Source of the DNA: Alteromonas salexigens
GTDB lineage: Bacteria; Pseudomonadota; Gammaproteobacteria; Enterobacterales; Alteromonadaceae
DNA length: 64,000 nucleotides
Direction of reading: 5' to 3'
Assembly (NCBI RefSeq): GCF_025628895.1
Contig: NZ_JAOTJC010000008.1
Span: 1-64,000, forward strand
Within the stretch, counting starts at the first letter, position 1. Every line of letters begins with the position of its first letter. The notes under the pieces were generated by a model. The model had not been told where the DNA came from. It did not search any database and worked only from the letters and a program-made list of their open reading frames with translations. Made by a program: the position numbers and the translations under genes. Below are positions 50,948 through 60,016 of this stretch, piece after piece.

Positions 50948-51768
50948 TATTCACTGCTCCCTGATGAGGCGGACTCCACTGACACCACTTCCTCTATCAC
51001 ACCGCGAATAAGGCGCACCTTCGGCTTGACGGGGTGGGGGACGGCGGTATGAACCGGTTTTTTCACCGGCGCCGGCTCTTCAGCTGGCGGTGCTGGCTTG
51101 GTATATTTAGCAATTTCTACCTGCTCATCATCTACCGGGTTTCGCAGTGCCAGCTGCAGCCCCCCGCGGGAGCGGGCATTCATTAATTCCTCAGCCTGTT
51201 GCAGACTCACTTCTACGGTAACCGCTCGCACTACCCGTGGCCGGTTTTCATTGTTCTGCGCGGTCTGGTCAATAGCCAGGATCTTGACATTGGCCAGGAC
51301 CACTTCAGTAAGTGTATTGATGCCGTTCTTAAAGGTATTGAGGATGTCGACCCGGTCGCCGGGAAGCAGAAATCCGGCTACGCCTACCACATCGTTTACC
51401 CGTATGGTTAGCGCCCGCATGTTGTCACCAATCAGACTGGCCAGTGAGCTGCCTTCACCTTTTTCAGTCACACGGGCGGCGCGCACCACATCGCCGGCGT
51501 AGAGGGTTTCCCTGGCGACCTGCCCGGTAACCGATTCTATGGTGGCAAAGGTGCCCTCGGGGGCCAGGGCTTCCGGGTACGCGCGAACCCGCAACTGCTG
51601 CGCTTCAATGACGCTGCCAATAGGCACTGTCTGCGCCACTTCGACAACCTGAATATAGTTTTCATCCGGTAGCGAAGACGAGTCAGTCAGCCAGTTGTTT
51701 GCAAGGTAAACAGCGCCCAGTCCAAACACCGCTGACAGCACTAAAAATAACCATGTATTCTTGCTCAT
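50947..51768 (-). CDS. rcpC: Tad assembly protein RcpC/CpaB
   Basis: 273 aa from ATG 51766-51768, with GAGGAA upstream; a GTG at 51783 overlapping the previous gene is possible. One N-terminal membrane helix (WLFLVLSAVFGLGAVYLANNWL). SAF-like domain with VPIGSVIEAQQLRVR and VRINDVVGVAGFLLPGDRVDIL-type sequence. Pro-rich C-terminus. Periplasmic partner of the secretin. Confidence 0.9.
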   Translation of the reverse strand: MSKNTWLFLVLSAVFGLGAVYLANNWLTDSSSLPDENYIQVVEVAQTVPIGSVIEAQQLRVRAYPEALAPEGTFATIESVTGQVARETLYAGDVVRAARVTEKGEGSSLASLIGDNMRALTIRVNDVVGVAGFLLPGDRVDILNTFKNGINTLTEVVLANVKILAIDQTAQNNENRPRVVRAVTVEVSLQQAEELMNARSRGGLQLALRNPVDDEQVEIAKYTKPAPPAEEPAPVKKPVHTAVPHPVKPKVRLIRGVIEEVVSVESASSGSSE

Positions 51769-51779
51769 TTTTTTGTTCC

Positions 51780-53123
51780 TCACATCGACGTTACAAAATA
51801 GTGGCGCCAGGCATCATCAAGCAGCGCAGGTGTCACAGTAGGGGGAAGTTCGTGAAAGTGGGTGGCGTCTTTCACAATGCCCAGTAAATCTCTGGGGTAG
51901 CAGGGCAGGTAAGGCTTGGCCTGCTGCTCATGATAGGTGGTAAGTAGGTAGTCGAACGTTTCGGGGGCGCATTCCAGCCCCAGATTACTGCTTACTCTGT
52001 TCCACAGGGCGGTGTATTTGTCCTGCGGCAGTGGACGCATTTGAATTTTATACCCCAACCGGCGCAGAAACGCGTCGTCGATTAACTCGTGGGGATCAAG
52101 GTTGGTGGAAAACAGCATGGCCAGCTCAAACGGGACCTCAAAATGCACACCACTGCTTAAGCTTAAAAAGTCTTTGTGCTCTTCCAGTGGAATGATCCAG
52201 CGGTTAAATAACGCCGACGGGGAAACCTGCTGCCTGCCGAGATCATCCAGCAATAGTACGCCGTTATTGGCTTTCATTTGCAGTGGCGCTTTATACAGGT
52301 GACGGGTGACGTCGTAACTGACCTCCAGCATATCCAAAGTGAGTTCGCCGCCGGTGACAATAAGCGGACGACGAATTTTCTGATAGCGAGTATCTATCGT
52401 GCCGGGACTAGGTTGTTCACACAGTTCATGTACTTGTGGGTCGAATAACTGAATAATCTGGTTGTTTACTTCTACCGCTACCGGCTGATAAATGTCATCG
52501 TCGAACACTTTGATTAGCTGCCGACACAGGTAACTTTTCCCGGTGCCCGGGAGGCCATACAGCAACACCGGCTTACTGGAGTTCAAAGCCATGCCCATGG
52601 CTTCTAACGCCTCGTTTTCAAATGATTCACCGGCAAGCTTAGTGTCCAATAATGCCCGGGTTATTTGCGTATTACGGTGGCTTTGCCGTTTTACGCTGTG
52701 TTGGTAACTGGCAAGGGGGACCGGGGCTGGGCCACTGTAACCGCTGTATTGCAAGGCTTTTTCAGCATGCAATTTACCTGAGCCACTTAAACTGAAGCGC
52801 GCCTGGATGCTGGCCGCCCGGTTTTCTACCCACATCATGTCTTTAGCTTCGGTAATAAGCGCCTGAATGAGCGTACCCGGCAGCCGCATACTGTGTACCA
52901 GGCTTTCCAGGGTGGCCACCTGCTGGCTGTACAGGTGTTTCAGCAGCAGTTCCAGCAGCAGCGGGCGGGACAGGCCGGTGGCTTCCAGCGTGACCGGCTT
53001 CTGCAAAAAATCCGGGCGTGCAGCACCGGCTTGCGCAGCAGAAGGCAGCGGCGATATGTCAGTGTCGTCAGCCTTTTGGTAATGGTTGAAAATAGTGTCT
53101 GTATTGGCGTTTACGAAGGCCAT
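51780..53123 (-). CDS. AAA+ ATPase embedded in the tad operon, not a canonical Tad protein
   Basis: 447 aa. The N-terminal ~110 residues look like helical, winged-helix-type repeats (LSRPLLLELLLKHLYSQQVATLESLVHSMRLP and IQALITEAKDMMWVE). A single AAA+ module follows: Walker A GLPGTGKS (190-197), Walker B VLLLDDLGR, sensor FSTNLDP, and an arginine-finger candidate in DDAFLRRLGYKIQMRPLP. This resembles MoxR-like or transcription-linked AAA+ proteins, not TadA. The ATG overlaps the tadV stop and its stop overlaps the rcpC GTG, so it is an integral operon member. A chaperone or remodelling role in pilus assembly, or regulation, is inferred. Confidence 0.8.
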   Translation of the reverse strand: MAFVNANTDTIFNHYQKADDTDISPLPSAAQAGAARPDFLQKPVTLEATGLSRPLLLELLLKHLYSQQVATLESLVHSMRLPGTLIQALITEAKDMMWVENRAASIQARFSLSGSGKLHAEKALQYSGYSGPAPVPLASYQHSVKRQSHRNTQITRALLDTKLAGESFENEALEAMGMALNSSKPVLLYGLPGTGKSYLCRQLIKVFDDDIYQPVAVEVNNQIIQLFDPQVHELCEQPSPGTIDTRYQKIRRPLIVTGGELTLDMLEVSYDVTRHLYKAPLQMKANNGVLLLDDLGRQQVSPSALFNRWIIPLEEHKDFLSLSSGVHFEVPFELAMLFSTNLDPHELIDDAFLRRLGYKIQMRPLPQDKYTALWNRVSSNLGLECAPETFDYLLTTYHEQQAKPYLPCYPRDLLGIVKDATHFHELPPTVTPALLDDAWRHYFVTSM

Positions 53124-53671
53124 TAGTGTATTCCTACCTGAGTAAGCAGACTTAAAAACGGTTGATGCAGGGCGGGTTCGTGGTAGCAGGTAATTAAAAA
53201 ACCCAGCGCCAGTGCAGGTGCATAGGGCACCCGGATGGCGCCGAATTCATCGGCGTCTGGTTTGACATAACGACGCATGCAAAAACACATAAAATAACGG
53301 TAGACGGTTTTTTTAACGCTGCTCCAGCCGGCTTTGTAAGCAGCAAATAACACAGTGAGCAAGCCACCAATGGCAATTCCCCACGCCAGTGACCAAAGCG
53401 ATAAGGTAATACCGATGATAGCGCCGACCGCCATCATCAGTTTCACATCGCCGGCGCCGAGCATTTTTAAGGAGTAGAGCGGAAATAATAATATAAGCAT
53501 TAAACAGGCGGCAGCGGTGGCCCACAATGCGCCAGCTATGCCGTTTTCGATGCCGTTTAACACAATGCCCAGAGTCAAGAACGTTGCGCAAAGCATATTC
53601 GGAATGCGGTATGCGCGTAAGTCAAAAAAGATGGCAAGGGTAAAAAGGCTAAGGGCGAAGTAGGTTGCCAT
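53123..53671 (-). CDS. tadV: prepilin peptidase TadV/CpaA
   Basis: 182 aa, about six membrane helices. A24 peptidase aspartates sit in FFDLRAYRIPN and MLGAGDVKLMMAVG (GxGD motif). Cleaves Flp and the TadE/TadG pseudopilins. Short form without a methylase domain, as usual for TadV. Confidence 0.92.
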   Translation of the reverse strand: MATYFALSLFTLAIFFDLRAYRIPNMLCATFLTLGIVLNGIENGIAGALWATAAACLMLILLFPLYSLKMLGAGDVKLMMAVGAIIGITLSLWSLAWGIAIGGLLTVLFAAYKAGWSSVKKTVYRYFMCFCMRRYVKPDADEFGAIRVPYAPALALGFLITCYHEPALHQPFLSLLTQVGIH

Positions 53672-53697
53672 GGTAAATCTCGCTGGTGTTAATATGA

Positions 53698-53721
53698 ATG
53701 AGGAGGGGAAGTCCTCCTCAT
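53698..53721 (-). terminator. hairpin between flp and tadV (possible attenuator)
   Basis: Perfect 9-bp stem ATGAGGAGG / CCTCCTCAT with a six-base loop, on the minus strand directly after flp. It is followed by TTCATATTAAC rather than a U-run, so it may slow, protect or partly terminate the transcript. This would fit higher expression of the pilin than of the assembly genes. Confidence 0.4.
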
Positions 53722-53743
53722 TTCTCGGCTGACTTTACTAAGT

Positions 53744-53968
53744 TTACGGGTTAGTTGTAGTCGTAGTAGCACTAGAGCCATCACATGTGGCACTTGCGTT
53801 TGCAGCTGTGCAAAGATTTTGTATCGATGATTCGGTGGCTGTTCCCAGTTCAGTAAATGAAACCACTAAACCACCAACCACCAGCGAACCGGCAATGGCA
53901 TATTCCACGGCAGTTAACCCAGACTCATCTTCAATAAAATTTTGTAGCAGTGTTGTTACGTTGTTCAT
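53744..53968 (-). CDS. flp: Flp-type major pilin
   Basis: 74 aa from ATG 53966-53968, with GGAGACAGG upstream. Prepilin cleavage motif ESG/LTAVEYAIAGSLVVGG, with Glu and Tyr at +5/+6 of the mature protein. The mature pilin ends in a Ser/Thr/Ala tail with two cysteines (NLCTAANASATC) that may form a disulfide. First gene of the tad operon. Confidence 0.93.
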   Translation of the reverse strand: MNNVTTLLQNFIEDESGLTAVEYAIAGSLVVGGLVVSFTELGTATESSIQNLCTAANASATCDGSSATTTTTNP

Positions 53969-54092
53969 ACCTGTCTCCAAAGGTAAAAAGGAAAAATAAT
54001 CCCTCCCAATCATGACGGACAAGCCTCCCTGATTAGTTGGTCTACACAGCCTAGTGGAGAATGAAGGTGGAGCGCTTACAGTAAATTGCGGT

Positions 54093-55523
54093 TTATTTCA
54101 TCAAATTGCGTTCTGTGGCACTCAGTTGCGAAACCGTATAACGAAATTGCGAGTCATCCAGATGGTAAATATCCTGCAGCCAATGCAGCTGTCCGTTTTG
54201 TTCAACAACAGTTTGGTAATTCAGGTAGGTCGGAACAGGGTGAGTGAGTCGGCGGTGGTGTGTGGCAGCGGAGAGTGACACTGGTTGAATAGTGGCATCC
54301 AGCAGTGTGGCGAGTTTGTCCGGCGCCGCCAGGCGCACACAGCCATGACTGAGTGCGCGGTTGGCGCGAGAGAACAGGTGTTTCACCGGGGTGTCATGCA
54401 AGTAAATGGCATCGTTATTTTTTATATTAAAGCGCCACTTTCCTAGTGCATTGGCTGAACCCGGCCCCTGCACCAATAAATGGGTACGGTATTGTGCTCT
54501 GGGGTCGTTTAAACCGGATGACACGGGTTGGGTGTCACGCCAGTTTTTGCGGCTCACCCAGTGAAAGTTCTGCGAAGCCAGCAAACCCGGCGATGCGGCT
54601 ACCTGGGGTAACAGCTCATTTATCACAATGCTGGCCGGTGGTACCCACTGCGGATTCACCGTTATCCTGTCAATTTCCGTCACCATGATGGGAGTGGGCG
54701 TGGCGGGGGCGCCCACAATTACCGGCATGGTTAATAAGGTATGGCCATGCTGACGGTAGGCCAGAGTGAACTCTGGTATGTTAACCACCACATACTGCTC
54801 AGGGGGAACAGCCGGCATCGATAACCAGCGATACAGGTTCTGTTGCAAGATTGCCAGCCTGCGTGCCGGGGGCAGGGCCAGCCATTTGCGCGTTTCCTTA
54901 TTTAATTTGCCATTGGCAGGCAAGCTATGGCGATGTTGAAAACGTTTAATGGCCTGTTGCACTTGCGGGGTATAGTCATTCCATAGGCGGGGGCTGGCCA
55001 GCCGGTAATCACCCAGCCGAACCAGAATAGCGACTAGTGCCGCGATATGCTGGTGCCGCTGACCCAGTTTAGGCGTAAAGTTGTCGGGCAGTGTTGGCCA
55101 GGGCGTTTGGCTTAACCGCCGCATTTTGGTGATCGCACGGCGAAGTGCCATAACCTCGGGAAATTGTGGCAACTGTCCGTCGATCAGCGCGGAGAGTGTG
55201 CCTTGCGCATGCGCCGCGGTTATGTCCTGGTACGTAAGCTTCGTCGTGTTCAGCTGATGGCCAATAATAACATGATTAATCGCCAGCAGGCTTTGGGTAA
55301 GGTGCTCATCCGTGTGCTCAATGTTCTTTAATTCCTCATCATTGAGCAGTGAAGATGTGCGCAAGCCTAAATCAGCCATTAAGCTTGTTAGCTCCATGGC
55401 TGACACGCTGGGCTGGGCGTGGTTAAACCACAGCAATTGTCGCTCTTCAGGAGTCGGTTGACTGGCCAGTGTGGCAAACGCCATGGTGAAAGCAACACTG
55501 GCCAGCAGAACTTTCAGGTACAT
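54093..55523 (-). CDS. L,D-transpeptidase with peptidoglycan-binding domain (YcbB-like)
   Basis: 476 aa. Signal peptide (MYLKVLLASVAFTMAFATLAS), a peptidoglycan-binding-type segment YTPQVQQAIKRFQHRHSLPANGKLNKETRKWL (about 190-220), and an ErfK/YkuD catalytic domain with YLHDTPVKHLFSRANRALSHGCVRL (SHGCVR motif). Makes 3-3 cross-links in murein or attaches proteins to it. It lies upstream of flp on the same strand and could supply wall remodelling for the pilus (inference). Confidence 0.88.
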   Translation of the reverse strand: MYLKVLLASVAFTMAFATLASQPTPEERQLLWFNHAQPSVSAMELTSLMADLGLRTSSLLNDEELKNIEHTDEHLTQSLLAINHVIIGHQLNTTKLTYQDITAAHAQGTLSALIDGQLPQFPEVMALRRAITKMRRLSQTPWPTLPDNFTPKLGQRHQHIAALVAILVRLGDYRLASPRLWNDYTPQVQQAIKRFQHRHSLPANGKLNKETRKWLALPPARRLAILQQNLYRWLSMPAVPPEQYVVVNIPEFTLAYRQHGHTLLTMPVIVGAPATPTPIMVTEIDRITVNPQWVPPASIVINELLPQVAASPGLLASQNFHWVSRKNWRDTQPVSSGLNDPRAQYRTHLLVQGPGSANALGKWRFNIKNNDAIYLHDTPVKHLFSRANRALSHGCVRLAAPDKLATLLDATIQPVSLSAATHHRRLTHPVPTYLNYQTVVEQNGQLHWLQDIYHLDDSQFRYTVSQLSATERNLMK

Positions 55524-55532
55524 CAGCGCGAA

Positions 55533-56399
55533 TTATCCAACACTGTGCATTTGAGTGCGATGAGCGGGGACAACCGGATGAGCCAGGCGAATGATATTTG
55601 GCAATATGGTTAGCCTGAGGCGCTGGTAGCGGGTAAACCGTTCATCCAGTGAAAACTGTCGGTTGCCGGCCATATACGAGCGGGGCGTAAGACCAAAGGT
55701 TTCTTTAAACGCTTTACAAAAATGGGATGGGCTTGAAAAGCCCAGTTCAAACGCAACGCTGGTGATATTTGCTCTGGGGTTTGCCAGCAATGTTTCCGCT
55801 TCCTCCAGTCGGCGGCAGGTCAGATAATGCCTGAACCCAATCCCGCACACGTCTTTAAAAAGGTGGCTTACACGGCTGGGGCTCAGGTTTAGCTGGCTGG
55901 CTACTTTTGCTAATGTAAGTTTGGCGCAAAAATGTTCTTCCACAAGCTGCACAATCTCTTCGAAGTTTATGGCACATTGAACACTTAACAACGACTGAAT
56001 ATCTAAAGAAGTGTGCGTGTAAGCATCACTATCGCACCCTATCCTAGGGAGGATAACATCCTGCAAACGCTCGCATTGTGCCGGGTGAAGCGGCAGCAAC
56101 TCTATGTCGTCAACATGTGAGCGCAAGAGTTCGCACATGGTAGGCACCGTGGCATGCTCTGCAAAAACGGTTAAGTGAACACATCCCTTATGTTTCAACA
56201 TAGCAATGTTGTAATGATGCTTCTTGCTTAAATCTGACATCACGTACGCCATGATGGGCGGTGCAGTGTCGTTGTTAAACGTGTACTCTGAGAAAGCGGA
56301 CACAGTACAAGGCACGTAAGGCGCCAGGTCATTGCATACGACGTGCAGAAGTTGAGGCTGAGTGCCGGTAACAATTAACTGGTTGCATTCGTTGTTCAT
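55533..56399 (-). CDS. AraC-family transcriptional regulator
   Basis: 288 aa. The C-terminal AraC double helix-turn-helix (about 170-265) contains LTLAKVASQLNLSPSRVSHLFKDVCG and ITSVAFELGFSSPSHFCKAFKETFGLTPRSY. The N-terminal half is not a recognisable sugar-binding cupin. The nearby L,D-transpeptidase and flp are candidate targets. Confidence 0.88.
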   Translation of the reverse strand: MNNECNQLIVTGTQPQLLHVVCNDLAPYVPCTVSAFSEYTFNNDTAPPIMAYVMSDLSKKHHYNIAMLKHKGCVHLTVFAEHATVPTMCELLRSHVDDIELLPLHPAQCERLQDVILPRIGCDSDAYTHTSLDIQSLLSVQCAINFEEIVQLVEEHFCAKLTLAKVASQLNLSPSRVSHLFKDVCGIGFRHYLTCRRLEEAETLLANPRANITSVAFELGFSSPSHFCKAFKETFGLTPRSYMAGNRQFSLDERFTRYQRLRLTILPNIIRLAHPVVPAHRTQMHSVG

Positions 56400-56867
56400 T
56401 AGCTTGATCCTTAGCCAGAAAACAAGAAAATCCTTACGTCGTAGTTAAAAATGAACGCGAAAACACCCAGGGTCAATAGTTCTGGAGTTTCTCATTATTT
56501 CGTATTAACTGAACGTGTTCTTGTTTTGATTATGGGCTGTTAGCCAGTAGTGGCTGCCATGTTTATATTATAAACTGCATATCCCATGCCTTCTTTCTTA
56601 ATTGTTTGTTTTTTAATTCCCTTTGCAAACTGTTGAAAATTCCTAATCACTCAGTTGTAAAAAAAACAGACAGAAAATGCACGGTTAACGAGCTACAAAT
56701 TATTGTGTGTTTAATTTATAAATCCCGTTCTACGATAAAATTTGCGTTAGCTCATTGGATATTTTCAGAATAAGAAACGTAGTTCAGGATGAGCAATTGA
56801 TCAAATTTTTGGAAGCGCTCTCTTTATGGCAACACCCTGAGAACGGGGTGGCTGTGGCTTTTTATCT
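56400..56867. other. AT-rich intergenic region, no gene
   Basis: The 470 bases between the AraC gene start and the FlhB-like stop are unusually AT-rich, with many A/T runs, and contain no supported frame. A short plus-strand frame at 56755-56937 lacks an ATG and overlaps the FlhB-like gene in antisense. The region must contain the AraC-gene promoter; no specific boxes stand out. Confidence 0.55.
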
Positions 56868-57179
56868 TCATACCTTGTGGGTCATGCCCGGCAGGTGCTT
56901 TTCCCAGCCTGCCGGCACTTCGCCCTGTAATACGTAAGAATAGGCAAGCAGTTCTGCAATCACGAAATACAATGACTCGGGGATTTCCTGGCCCATATCC
57001 AGGGTGGCCAGCACCTCGCTAAGATACGGATCTTCGTGTACCAGCACCCCGGCCTCTTCGGCTGCATTGATAATAGCCTCTGCCAGCTCACCATAGCCTT
57101 TCGAAATGACTTTTGGGGCGTCTTTCTTATCGCCGGCCTTATATTTAAGGCCAATGGCGCGTTTAATTTTTGACTTCAT
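56868..57179 (-). CDS. FlhB C-terminal-like export switch protein
   Basis: 103 aa, resembling only the cytoplasmic C-terminal domain of FlhB/YscU: AIGLKYKAGDKKDAPKVISKGYGELAEAIINAAEEAGVLVHEDPYLSEVLATLDMGQEIP. The NPTH autocleavage motif is not present. Such stand-alone proteins accompany FliK-like proteins in many gammaproteobacteria. The start overlaps the FliK-like stop (ATGA). Confidence 0.85.
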   Translation of the reverse strand: MKSKIKRAIGLKYKAGDKKDAPKVISKGYGELAEAIINAAEEAGVLVHEDPYLSEVLATLDMGQEIPESLYFVIAELLAYSYVLQGEVPAGWEKHLPGMTHKV

Positions 57180-59227
57180 GCCTGGGTCTCAAAGATATGA
57201 TACGGGCGTTCATTGAGCGTAGCCGGAATTTTGCCCCGCTGACAACTGGCACCGGCCACCTCCAGCCCGAGTTCAGTCAGCCTGCGTTTCAGGTAAGGTA
57301 AAGTATCAAGCACACTGACCAGCAGCGTGTCGGTTGAGGTATATAGATCCAGGGTAATACTCTCATTGTCGATGCGCGATTTCGCCAGCAGCTCGCCCTG
57401 ATTGCCAATATCCAGCTTCATCGTCACATTCCACAGTTTGCCATTTTCGCCCTGTTTTCTGGCAGCATGGCCACCCCGTTCTTCCGGGCGGATAAGGATC
57501 TCGGGCGGCGAACCTTTTTCTGCTGTCACCGGCAACACATAAAACAAACTCTCCTGGCCCTGTAACCGGCTGTCCACCTGGGCGAGTTTGTGTTGTTGAT
57601 GGTTAGCCAGCAGGGTTTTTATTTGCTGAATAAAGGGGTTACGGCTTTCAAACTGCGCCAGTTCCTGACTGACGCGGCCGGCCGCGGGTTTACCCTGGGC
57701 ACCCCCGCCACCGCCCACCAATTTATGCAGCATTTGATCTGGCGCGTCGGCCTGGGTCTGCAAACCTGGCTGGCGGTTAATCGCCCGGCCTGCCAGGGTG
57801 ACATGAAGTAGCGCTACCAGTCCGGCTACCATGCTGTTCGAAGTGGCCGGGTTCATTAACTGGGTGGCGGTCAACGGCAGCGTCGGGGACGCGAACAACG
57901 CCTGCAATTGCTGCGGAAGCGGGCTACGGGGATTGGCAGATAATTGCCCCGCACTGTCTTTATTTCCCTCTACCTCCCCTGCGCCGGGCAGTGCCGGCAT
58001 TGGCGTCATGGCCTGTAGCGAAGACAGTAACTTTGCCACAGCGGGTTGGGAGGCTGGACTCACACTCCCTTGCGCATTTTTTAGGTTTTGAACAAGTAAC
58101 ACCAGCGCCTCCCGGGTGGAGCCGGTGTCTTTCAGCAGTTGCCGGGATAGGGCAATAATTTGCTGATGAACGTTACGTTGCTCTTCACCTGACAAGTTAA
58201 ACCGAGGCGGCGTATCCGACGTTCCCTGTCCGGTGACAGTGGCCTGCTTAGAAGGCTGACTGATATCACCGATCTGCTGCAGGCGGGGAAGTTTTGTGAA
58301 CGACGTTTCCGGCAACACTGCTTTGGACAGCATGGGGAGGGCGCTTTCAGCGTTGCTCGTTGCAGGCAGTGTGAGGCTCGCCACCGGATGTAACTGCACC
58401 CGCGAAGCGGTTGCCGTCGACTGATGTATCTGAATATTGCTGGCAGTGGCGACAGCCGGACTTCGCACCCCAGTGACGGGGCCAGGGTTCAACAGCGCTT
58501 TTAACGCAGGCGGTGGCGCACTACCCTCCTTGGTCGTTACTATTAACCCCTGCTGGTGCAAACGGGCATTCACTACCGAATCAATAACCGGCGGGGTTAT
58601 TGCGGAGGGCTTGAGGTTGAAAGTTGGCGGCGCAGCCTGTAGTCCACTGTTAAGGCGAGGCTGGTCAGGAGTAAGCGTTACAGACCAGTTCCCTTTGCTG
58701 TTGATGCTGGCTTTCACCGTAACAGGGTCACCGGGTTTTAGTGTGTGACTGGTCTCACTCAGCGGCAAACGCAGTGCAGGCGCCCGGCTTTCGCCTTTTA
58801 CATGCAGCTCAATCGCGCCGGATGAAACAGCGGCTACCGTGGTGGTCACGCTGAACTGGGTAGCCGGCTGCGCAGATATCGCCTTCGTCACATGGCGGGT
58901 GAGCGCGGCTTCGAGCTTGGGCGACAGTGGCTGCTCTGTCTGGGTTTGTTGCTGGCTGAGTATCACGCCGGTATTAGGCTGCTGCGACGTTCTGGCAATA
59001 TAGGCCTTGTCAGGCACCGGTAACGTCGCGGGCGCTTTTACATCGAGTTTAAGTGACGCGCCTGCCGAGGGCACGCCAATGCGAAGGACATGCTCCGGTA
59101 AACGGGCAATAGTTATTTTTGCCGCGGTGGCCAGGCTGGCCGCCTGCGCCAGCTTATCAGCGGTGAGCGAGGCGACATTCTGCCTGGACGTAGTCAGGCT
59201 GGCAATGTCGGGGATCTGAATATTCAT
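57176..59227 (-). CDS. FliK-like (flagellar hook-length control type) protein
   Basis: 683 aa, long and low-complexity (Gln, Pro, Ala, Ser, Thr) up to about residue 560. The folded C-terminal FliK-type domain (about 590-670) has WNVTMKLDIGNQGELLAKSRIDNESITLDLYTSTDTLLVSVLDTLPYLKRRLTELGLEV. Paired with the FlhB-like gene and next to ccmA, away from other flagellar genes in the window. It may act on the flagellar system or an unrecognised export process. Confidence 0.83.
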   Translation of the reverse strand: MNIQIPDIASLTTSRQNVASLTADKLAQAASLATAAKITIARLPEHVLRIGVPSAGASLKLDVKAPATLPVPDKAYIARTSQQPNTGVILSQQQTQTEQPLSPKLEAALTRHVTKAISAQPATQFSVTTTVAAVSSGAIELHVKGESRAPALRLPLSETSHTLKPGDPVTVKASINSKGNWSVTLTPDQPRLNSGLQAAPPTFNLKPSAITPPVIDSVVNARLHQQGLIVTTKEGSAPPPALKALLNPGPVTGVRSPAVATASNIQIHQSTATASRVQLHPVASLTLPATSNAESALPMLSKAVLPETSFTKLPRLQQIGDISQPSKQATVTGQGTSDTPPRFNLSGEEQRNVHQQIIALSRQLLKDTGSTREALVLLVQNLKNAQGSVSPASQPAVAKLLSSLQAMTPMPALPGAGEVEGNKDSAGQLSANPRSPLPQQLQALFASPTLPLTATQLMNPATSNSMVAGLVALLHVTLAGRAINRQPGLQTQADAPDQMLHKLVGGGGGAQGKPAAGRVSQELAQFESRNPFIQQIKTLLANHQQHKLAQVDSRLQGQESLFYVLPVTAEKGSPPEILIRPEERGGHAARKQGENGKLWNVTMKLDIGNQGELLAKSRIDNESITLDLYTSTDTLLVSVLDTLPYLKRRLTELGLEVAGASCQRGKIPATLNERPYHIFETQA

Positions 59228-59386
59228 ATGCTGTTATCGGCAGTGGCTGTGGGTCATTGAGCGTCGCCCGTCGCGGCTGTAAGCAGTAAATCACATTTTC
59301 TAAAAATTCGCTAACGCGGGAAGGATGCGAAGTCGGCTGGGTATGGTAGACTTACCGGCAATTTTTTTGAGCTAAAAGGTGCCGGC

Positions 59387-60016
59387 TTGACTGGGCTTGT
59401 GGCGACGTCGCTTACCTGTATTAAGCGTGACCGCGTTCTATTTGAAAATTTAAACCTGCAGTTGCAGACTGGGGAGCTGATGTACCTCAGGGGGCCCAAT
59501 GGAGCCGGCAAAACCAGCCTATTGCGCTTATTGACTGGCTTGAGTATGCCGGAGGCCGGAGAAGTCACCTTTAATCATGCGCCGGTGCAGCATAGCGAGT
59601 CTCAATTTTACCGGCAAAGTATCTATCTCGGTCACAAAAGTGGCCTGAGCAGTGCGCTGAGCGCGCTGGATAATCTGACCTACTGGTGCGCACAGCATCA
59701 GGTGACAGTGACCGAAAGCCAAATAGTGAACGTGCTGGACGTGGTCGGCGTAACAGGACTGGAAGATATTCCGGTGGCCATGTTATCAGCTGGACAACAA
59801 CGTCGCGTCGCCCTCGCCAGGTTATGGCTTAAGCCAGCCCGGTTTTGGGTACTCGATGAACCGTTTACAGCCCTGGATACAGCAGGCGTGGCCTTGCTGG
59901 AGACGACCTTTAAAAAGCATGTAGATGAAGGCGGTGCCATTATCACCACGTCTCATCAACCGTTAAGCGCCAGGGCGGGCACCCATCGTTATTTCGATTT
60001 GGAGTACCGTTTTTGA
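59387..60016 (+). CDS. ccmA: haem exporter ATP-binding protein CcmA
   Basis: 209 aa from TTG 59387, with AAGGTG seven bases upstream. Walker A GPNGAGKTS, signature LSAGQQRRVALARL, Walker B WVLDEPFTALD. ATPase of the CcmABCD complex that releases holo-CcmE. Opens the ccm operon. Confidence 0.92.
   Translation: MTGLVATSLTCIKRDRVLFENLNLQLQTGELMYLRGPNGAGKTSLLRLLTGLSMPEAGEVTFNHAPVQHSESQFYRQSIYLGHKSGLSSALSALDNLTYWCAQHQVTVTESQIVNVLDVVGVTGLEDIPVAMLSAGQQRRVALARLWLKPARFWVLDEPFTALDTAGVALLETTFKKHVDEGGAIITTSHQPLSARAGTHRYFDLEYRF

Noticed and set aside
56755..56937. 60-codon plus-strand frame near the FlhB-like gene
   Set aside because: No ATG start, and it overlaps the FlhB-like gene in antisense.
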